DNA of 41,685 bases, taken from positions 55,337 through 97,021 of the forward strand of contig RQSC01001018.1 in the NCBI GenBank assembly GCA_013416795.1, given 5' to 3'. Of the stretch, positions 36,799-41,685 are shown one piece after another. The first letter of the stretch is position 1; each line of letters opens with the position of its first letter. The position numbers were made by a program, and so were the translations under genes. Source of the DNA: Prasinococcaceae sp. CCMP 1430 (taxonomy: Eukaryota > Prasinodermophyta > Palmophyllophyceae > Prasinococcales > Prasinococcaceae). The notes beneath the pieces were generated by a model, which saw nothing but the letters and a program-made list of their open reading frames with translations, ran no database searches and was not told the origin of the DNA.

Positions 36799-38957
36799 AT
36801 GGGGGAGAGGCGGAAGCTGGCTGTGGCCGCGGCGGCGCTCGCGGTGCTCGCGGCGCTCGCATTGCCAGTGGCAGCACTGGCCGACTTGGAGACGCCGACA
36901 ACAGGTGCTGGCGCCGCACAGCAGGTCAAGAAGGACGAGGGGGGCGCCGCGCAACAGCCCAAGGGCGCGACGGGCGCCGTCGCCACGCAGTCGAAACCGC
37001 TGTCAGATCACGTCGGCGAGGGCCTCGTCGCCGCCAACATCTACTTCGTGGCCTCGGCCGACGACTTCGGTCGCGCCGTGCGCGATGCCCCGCACGGTGT
37101 GTGTGTGCTGTGCGCGCGTGTGTGCTGCTTGAGTGTGTTGCGTGCGCGCGTGTGTGTGTGCTCTGCTCATGCGCGTGTACACCGCTGCATGCACGCTGAC
37201 GCGACACCCACACAAACGCACGCGCGCGCGCACACAAGCGCTCGTGTTCTTCTACGGCAGGGGGTGCATCAAGCACCAGTGCAGACCGACCGCGCGGGCG
37301 ACGATGGACGTCCTGGCCAAGGGTGTGCAAGCGTCTGTCCCGCGCGTGTACAGTGGAAGCGACGCGGCGAGCGAGGCCTCCTTCTTGTCGAACGACAACA
37401 AGGTGGGGCGCTCGAAGCGAGCAGCCTATCGCGCACATGCTACCGCCGTCACGGTGCTCGTAGATGCGGCCGCGCGGTGCCTGATGTTCGGCATCGTTCG
37501 CTCGTGCGGTCATGTCTGCCGTGCAGCTGAGGCTGTTGATCGATCGTGTGACAAGCACGAGGCACTCGCAGACTCACACGCCACGCAGCTGCCAGATCTG
37601 ACCCATCGCGCCCTCGCCCGTCGTCCCCTTGCGCGCGCGCCCGCGCACTCCTCGAGAGCAGATCATCGCCCTGACGGTGGACTGCGGCACGTCCCGCAGG
37701 GACAAGCTTCGTGCGCTGTGCAACATGTACGACACAACCGGCTACCCCACCGTGAAGATGTTCCACCGCAGGGACAACTATGACGAGGCGAACCAGATCC
37801 TCGCGCTTGAAGAGTCCAACAGCAGCCCTGACACGGAGCTCAACCTTTATGATGACAACGGCATCTACAAGACCGCGGGCTACGTGGCGCACACAAAGAG
37901 CGATACGAAGCTCGGAGCAGTCATTCGCGAGTATCGCGGCGAGTTCGCCCCCGCCCCGCTCGCTGAGTGGGCCGCGCGGCGCGCGATGCCCTCGCTCACC
38001 GTGCGCACACTCGCGAGCGACGATGAGGCAACTGCCTTCAAAGACTTTGACGGCGCTGCAGCGGGCGTCGGCGTGCGTTTCGTTGCTACTGTTCCAGAGC
38101 CCATAACCGAGGGCGGGCCTCCGTCGTGGCAAGAGCGCGTCTTCGTCGACGCCGTGATCGATGCCGTGTGCGGGAGCAGCTTCGAGCATGCGCAATTCGC
38201 CATGCAGCGCGTCAACCCTGCAGAAGCTGCGATCACCGTGACGGCGCATTTTTCGAGCGCCTTGAACGATCCTCGCAGCGGCAGCGAGCACACCTTCGAA
38301 GTGGAGCCGCGCCTGAGCCCGTACGACGACACGCATGGGCACAGCGAGCCCGCTCTGCGGCGTTTCTTCAAGGCGCAGGCATGGCCGCTGGTGAATGTAC
38401 TGACTGATGCCGACTCGCACGACGCACTCATGGAGCATATCGGCGGAGGCGACGGGCTGAGCGGTGAAGACTCGGTGCTGTTGGTCCTGGCGGCCGATGA
38501 CAGCGACATCGCGGGGGACGCCGAGATACACGCGCTCGCGCTGCAGCTCACTACTGCCGGCGAGCTGGCGAAGAACGCATCCGCGGCCGGGAGGCCCAAG
38601 GTCGTGTCGGCTGAGTCGAACCTGCCCCCGTCCGCCGGCCTGCGCGTGGCAACGCTCTCGCCTTCAGCCTCGATAGCAAAGCAAGTCATGCACTATTGCC
38701 GCATTGAAGCGGCCGATGTGCCAGCGGCGCGCATCGTGGACCTGCGCGAGATGCGCGTGTATGCGCCACCGAAGGGAAAGGCCGAGGGCAGCGCCGACGT
38801 GTCTGTTCCTGCGCTGACCGAGTTTGCCAGTGCATTCCTCGCTGGTGAGCTTACCCCCATATCGGACGGCGCGTTGGTCTTTCCTATGTACAGCACAGCA
38901 CCCCGGTCCGGCACGACTTCGCGCGTCGTGGCGGGGAAAGCAAGGGACGAGCTGTAG
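36799..38957 (+). CDS. ER-type thioredoxin-fold protein (PDI-related) with CX4C motif and C-terminal RDEL
   Basis: Three exons, 36799-37096, 37239-37402 and 37662-38957, join in frame to about 585 residues. The N-terminus is a clear signal peptide (MGERRKLAVAAAALAVLAAL...). The C-terminus ends KARDEL, a KDEL-like ER-retention signal. Exons 2 and 3 form a thioredoxin-like domain: ALVFFYGRGCIKHQC replaces the usual WCGHC site, and after the splice come IIALTVDCGTSRRDKLRALC, then YDTTGYPTVKMFHRRD with the cis-Pro. The cysteines are spaced CX4C (37265-37282), so normal disulfide exchange is doubtful. The remaining ~400 residues contain possible further thioredoxin-like folds (for example PALRRFFKAQAWPLVNVLTD) but no other CxxC. 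Intron 1 (142 bases) goes from GT-rich to CA-rich; intron 2 (259 bases) has CTGAC. The exact function is unknown; a chaperone or specialised oxidoreductase is possible. Confidence 0.85.
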
Positions 38958-39061
38958 CAGTCGAGCGCGATACACACAGCGCGTGCCGCCATCGCCCGTT
39001 GCGGGCGCTCCCTTTAAAGGATCCAAGACGTCTGCCCAACTTACACGGAGCCCCATCGGTT

Positions 39062-40858
39062 TTACAGTGCGGCCGCGGCCGCGCCCAGCATGATGGCAGC
39101 GGCTCGCGCACCAGCGTCCTCCTCTGACAGGGCCTCAGCCGCCACGTACGAGCTGCGACCGGCGCGCGCTGCCATGCCAGCTGTGGTACGTGCGCCCGCA
39201 TCGGCAGCCGCAGCAGCAGCGGCCAGCGCCTCACCCGCGCTCGCTCCGCTCCCGAACATCTCCGCCATCACGTTCGCCGCAGGCACGAGCGCGTCGAGCA
39301 TTGTCCGGTCGCCGACCGTCGCGCCGCCGTACGAGGAGACTGCCGCAACCCCTGCGCTAAATCCCGACGACAACACCCCGAAGGCAGCAGCCCCCGAGGC
39401 CTCCTCGGTGGTGCTGGCGCCCATGAGCGCCGCCTTGACTGCGGCGAACAGGATTGAGTAGAGCGCGCCAGAGGTGCCGCCCATGTCCGACATGGCGATG
39501 CTTGCGCACGACGCTGCAAGCGCACCGGGTGAGAACACATCCCCGTCGAGCTTGCACATCGCCGCCTTGACGCACTCCGCGCCGCGGCGCATGGTCGCAC
39601 CGCAGTCGCCGTCTCCGGCGCGCGTGTCAAGATGTGCGAGCGTTGCCTCAGCAGCGATGAGTGCGTCGCACGCCGCGAGGATGGCCGCACGCGTGGCGTT
39701 GCATGCCGGAGCACCCATGCGCAGCCCTGCGGTGGCGCCGATGTCGGCGTCATCGCTCCCGGGCGCCGCGTCTGGCACGTCCGCAGGCAGGGGCTCGCTC
39801 GGCGCGGTGAGCTCCCGCGGCCACGCAGGCGCGCTGGTAGGAGCGTCCATCGCCCTGAGCAGCTCGCCTCCATTGTCGAGCCTCAGCACGCTCAACGAAG
39901 CCCCTGCCATGTCGAGCGCGCTCATGTAGCAGCCGACCATCATGCGCTCGACGCTCGCGCCCTTGGCCACGATCCACGCCAGCGCCTCGCTGGCCACCAC
40001 GGCCAGCTCCCCCGGCGGAGTGGCGCCCAATGAGTTCACGACAAGCATGTACTTAGCGCCGTCTTCAAATTGCAGGTAGGTGTCGTTGATGTGCTGTAGC
40101 ATCTCCCCCACCACCTCGCGCGCGTGGCCGATGGCCCTCTTGTAGGCGCCGGCCTCTCCGTGAATGCCCAGACCGACCTCGATTTCGCCAGCCTTGATGC
40201 GCTCGGGCTTGCAGCAGCCGGGCGTCGCGGCCGTGCTGAGCGCCACGCCCATCGTGGCGATGCTGTCGGCGGCAAGGCGGGCGGCCCTGGCCACGTCGGG
40301 GAGCGGGCAACCCCGAGAGGCCGCCTCGCCCGCGCACTTGTGAACGAGGATGGTGCCCGCCAGCCCCCTGCGCCCCGCGACACCGACCTTGTCCCTGGGC
40401 ACGGCACAATCCTCCCCGACCACCACCATGTCGCACGCGACACCCTCCGACTTGAGGGTCTCGACCGCAAATCCAAAGTTGAGCCTATCGCCGGTGTAGT
40501 TCTTGATGACGAAGAGCACTCCCGAGCAGCCCGCCGCGGCGCACGCGCGGCCGGCGGCCACACACGCCGCTGCCGACGGCGATGCGAACACCTCGCCGCA
40601 GACCGCCGCCGCGAGCATGCCCTCGCCGATCCAACCTACATGCGAGGGCTCGTGACCGGATCCACCGCCAGAGATAACGGCGACCTTGCCGCTCAGCCGC
40701 TTCCCCATGTCGGCGCGCAGCGCGACCTTGTGGCCGCTCGCCGGGTCGAGCACCGCGAGCGGCGCCGAGGGCGGCGCGCACCTCACGGCCGCTGCGAGCA
40801 TGTCCGCCGCGGCCGCGTCGGGCGCGTTGAGCAGCTTGGGGGCGGCGGCGCCCGCCAT
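39062..40858 (-). CDS. Dihydroxyacetone kinase (DAK; DhaK and DhaL domains in one chain)
   Basis: The enzyme phosphorylates dihydroxyacetone (and often glyceraldehyde) with ATP, feeding glycerol-derived carbon into glycolysis. It is a single-exon gene of 598 residues with ATG at 40858. The N-terminal DhaK domain (about 1-330) has VAVISGGGSGHEPSHVGWIG, FVIKNYTGDRLNFGFA, and GLGIHGEAGAYK with the His that binds the substrate covalently. After a Pro/Ala-rich linker, the C-terminal DhaL ATP-binding domain (about 385-598) has LDTRAGDGDCGATMRRGAE with the metal-binding Asp residues, and SDMGGTSGALYSILFAAVKA. Length and order match the ATP-dependent eukaryotic form (TKFC-like), some of which also make cyclic FMN. 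No targeting peptide is apparent, so it is probably cytosolic. Stop TAA at 39062-39064, about 100 bases from the stop of the convergent PDI-like gene. Confidence 0.95.
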   Translation of the reverse strand: MAGAAAPKLLNAPDAAAADMLAAAVRCAPPSAPLAVLDPASGHKVALRADMGKRLSGKVAVISGGGSGHEPSHVGWIGEGMLAAAVCGEVFASPSAAACVAAGRACAAAGCSGVLFVIKNYTGDRLNFGFAVETLKSEGVACDMVVVGEDCAVPRDKVGVAGRRGLAGTILVHKCAGEAASRGCPLPDVARAARLAADSIATMGVALSTAATPGCCKPERIKAGEIEVGLGIHGEAGAYKRAIGHAREVVGEMLQHINDTYLQFEDGAKYMLVVNSLGATPPGELAVVASEALAWIVAKGASVERMMVGCYMSALDMAGASLSVLRLDNGGELLRAMDAPTSAPAWPRELTAPSEPLPADVPDAAPGSDDADIGATAGLRMGAPACNATRAAILAACDALIAAEATLAHLDTRAGDGDCGATMRRGAECVKAAMCKLDGDVFSPGALAASCASIAMSDMGGTSGALYSILFAAVKAALMGASTTEEASGAAAFGVLSSGFSAGVAAVSSYGGATVGDRTMLDALVPAANVMAEMFGSGASAGEALAAAAAAADAGARTTAGMAARAGRSSYVAAEALSEEDAGARAAAIMLGAAAAAL

Positions 40859-41024
40859 CGCGTCGCCGATCGCGCGCGCGCGCGCGCCTGAGGCTCGCTA
40901 GGGGTCAAGGGGTGGGTCGGCTGCGGCTGCGGGCCTCGTCGCGAATGCGATGTGTGGCGCATGCGGGCTGCTGTGCGCAGCACGTCCACCCCTGCCTCAT
41001 TTTTACGTGTGTTTTGCGCTTACG

Positions 41025-41685
41025 TCATTCTGCAACGTGCAGCAGCACGTCCGCCATGCGCACCACAGAGGCGCCCCCGAGGTATCGCTCGACCTGCGCC
41101 AGCCCCTCCTTGTGCGCGGCCTCCCCTCCGAAGGCGGCGCAGGCCTCCTCTACCACGAAGCAGCGCCACCCGCGCTCGAACGCCGCCATCGCGGTGCTCG
41201 CAACGCAGAAGTTCGTGTGGATGCCCGCGAGGTACACCTCCTCTATGCCGTTTGCGCGCAGTCGCGCGTCGAGTTCGGTGGCGTGGAAGGCACTGTAGTG
41301 GTATTTGGGCACGTGCTCGAGGACGAGTGCGTCGCATGGCGGTCGGTCGGGCGGCGAATGCCCCTTCTGAGTCGCCGCGGCCGCGTACCGCGCAAGCCGG
41401 GGGTGCAAGAGAGCGCCGGCGGTGCCAGCTCGTCCAACGTCGGGGTGCAGCCACGTGAGGCTGGTCGCATCCGGGTCGCTGATCCACAGCCGCGCGTCTA
41501 CGGCGAAGTCGAACCGCCGCGGCGCCGCGGCAATCAGCCGCTCGGTCGCTGCCAGCGCGGCCTCGGCGTGCCCGCGATCACACCACTCGAGCTGCTCCAC
41601 CGTCATGTCGATGACCACCAAGGCCGCCTTCTTCTTCGAGGGAGGCGCCGGCGCGGCCGGCGCGGCCCGCGCCGCCGCCGGCCCC
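41025..41685 (-). CDS. Isochorismatase-family cysteine hydrolase (nicotinamidase-like), 5' end cut by window edge
   Basis: Isochorismatase-fold hydrolases use an Asp-Lys-Cys triad to cleave amides or enol ethers; the family includes nicotinamidases. The triad is visible: Asp in ALVVIDMTVEQLEW, Lys in EHVPKYHYSAFHAT and Cys in VYLAGIHTNFCVASTAMAAF. The segment ACAAFGGEAAHKEGLAQVER is typical of the helix after the active site. The frame ends at 41025-41027 and is still open at the right window edge with SKKKAALVVIDM preceded by a Pro/Ala-rich stretch, so the start codon is beyond the window. Residues between the first strand and the Lys (DARLWISDPDATSLTWLHPD) differ from classical nicotinamidases, which usually have a DxH metal site there, so nicotinamide may not be the substrate. 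It is tandem with the DAK gene on the same strand, about 165 bases away. Confidence 0.88.
   Translation of the reverse strand, partial: GPAAARAAPAAPAPPSKKKAALVVIDMTVEQLEWCDRGHAEAALAATERLIAAAPRRFDFAVDARLWISDPDATSLTWLHPDVGRAGTAGALLHPRLARYAAAATQKGHSPPDRPPCDALVLEHVPKYHYSAFHATELDARLRANGIEEVYLAGIHTNFCVASTAMAAFERGWRCFVVEEACAAFGGEAAHKEGLAQVERYLGGASVVRMADVLLHVAE

Noticed and set aside
1-41685. Bacterial or viral origin of the window
   Set aside because: Phased GT-AG introns in most genes and eukaryote-specific proteins (CUL3, PAN2, AIP1, reticulon) exclude it; no viral or phage genes were seen.

Overview
The window looks like nuclear DNA of a very GC-rich, gene-dense eukaryotic alga with a plastid. 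Three things support this. Most genes carry short GT-AG introns. Nuclear genes for plastid-type proteins are present (a Tic20-family translocon protein, a ClpP of the plastid ClpP3/4 type, and a type II acyl carrier protein). The remaining genes encode eukaryote-only proteins (cullin-3, PAN2, AIP1, reticulon, PPIL3). A secondary-plastid alga such as a haptophyte would fit, but this is inference; no taxonomic marker was identified. I see no tRNA, rRNA, CRISPR array or intact transposon. The assembly has one 434-base gap (18755-19188) and three single Ns (13462, 20299, 26796).

Layout. 1-6.0 kb: an M20 amidohydrolase (-) running off the left edge, divergent from a lactonase propeller gene (+); then a dienelactone hydrolase (+) and a GH99 endomannosidase-like gene (-). 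Their introns are made of alternating G/T/C and C/A/G steps. 6.0-12.8 kb: cullin-3, a PTGES2-like thioredoxin/GST protein and an F-box-like protein, all on +, ending at a short telomere-like repeat. 13.5-18.6 kb: Tic20, an unrecognised basic protein (-), ClpP and ACP (-), then the gap. 20.5-22.1 kb: reticulon and a REX4-like exonuclease only 11 bases apart. 22.3-26.5 kb (-): a deaminase-AIP1 fusion, a Sel1-repeat protein and the cyclophilin PPIL3. 27.0-30.9 kb: PAN2. 31.1-36.5 kb (-): an AAAP amino-acid transporter and a very unusual DCC / degenerate ROK kinase / EF-hand / thioredoxin protein. 36.8-39.0 kb (+): an ER-type thioredoxin-fold protein with an atypical CX4C site. 39.1-41.7 kb (-): dihydroxyacetone kinase and an isochorismatase-family hydrolase running off the right edge.

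The genes do not form a single pathway, as expected for a eukaryotic chromosome. Local themes are a cluster of plastid-protein genes (13.5-18.6 kb) and two redox-fold genes facing away from each other across a long GT microsatellite (36.4-36.8 kb). The most unusual items are the deaminase-AIP1 fusion, the four-module DCC/ROK/EF-hand/thioredoxin protein, and a set of similar GT-to-CA introns that may be one introner-like family.

Exon boundaries were placed by eye from GT/AG sites that keep the frame and restore family-conserved sequence. Several 5' ends (cullin-3, PTGES2-like, ClpP, reticulon, REX4-like, DCC protein) could not be resolved and are marked so. High GC creates long antisense frames over most genes; these were ignored.
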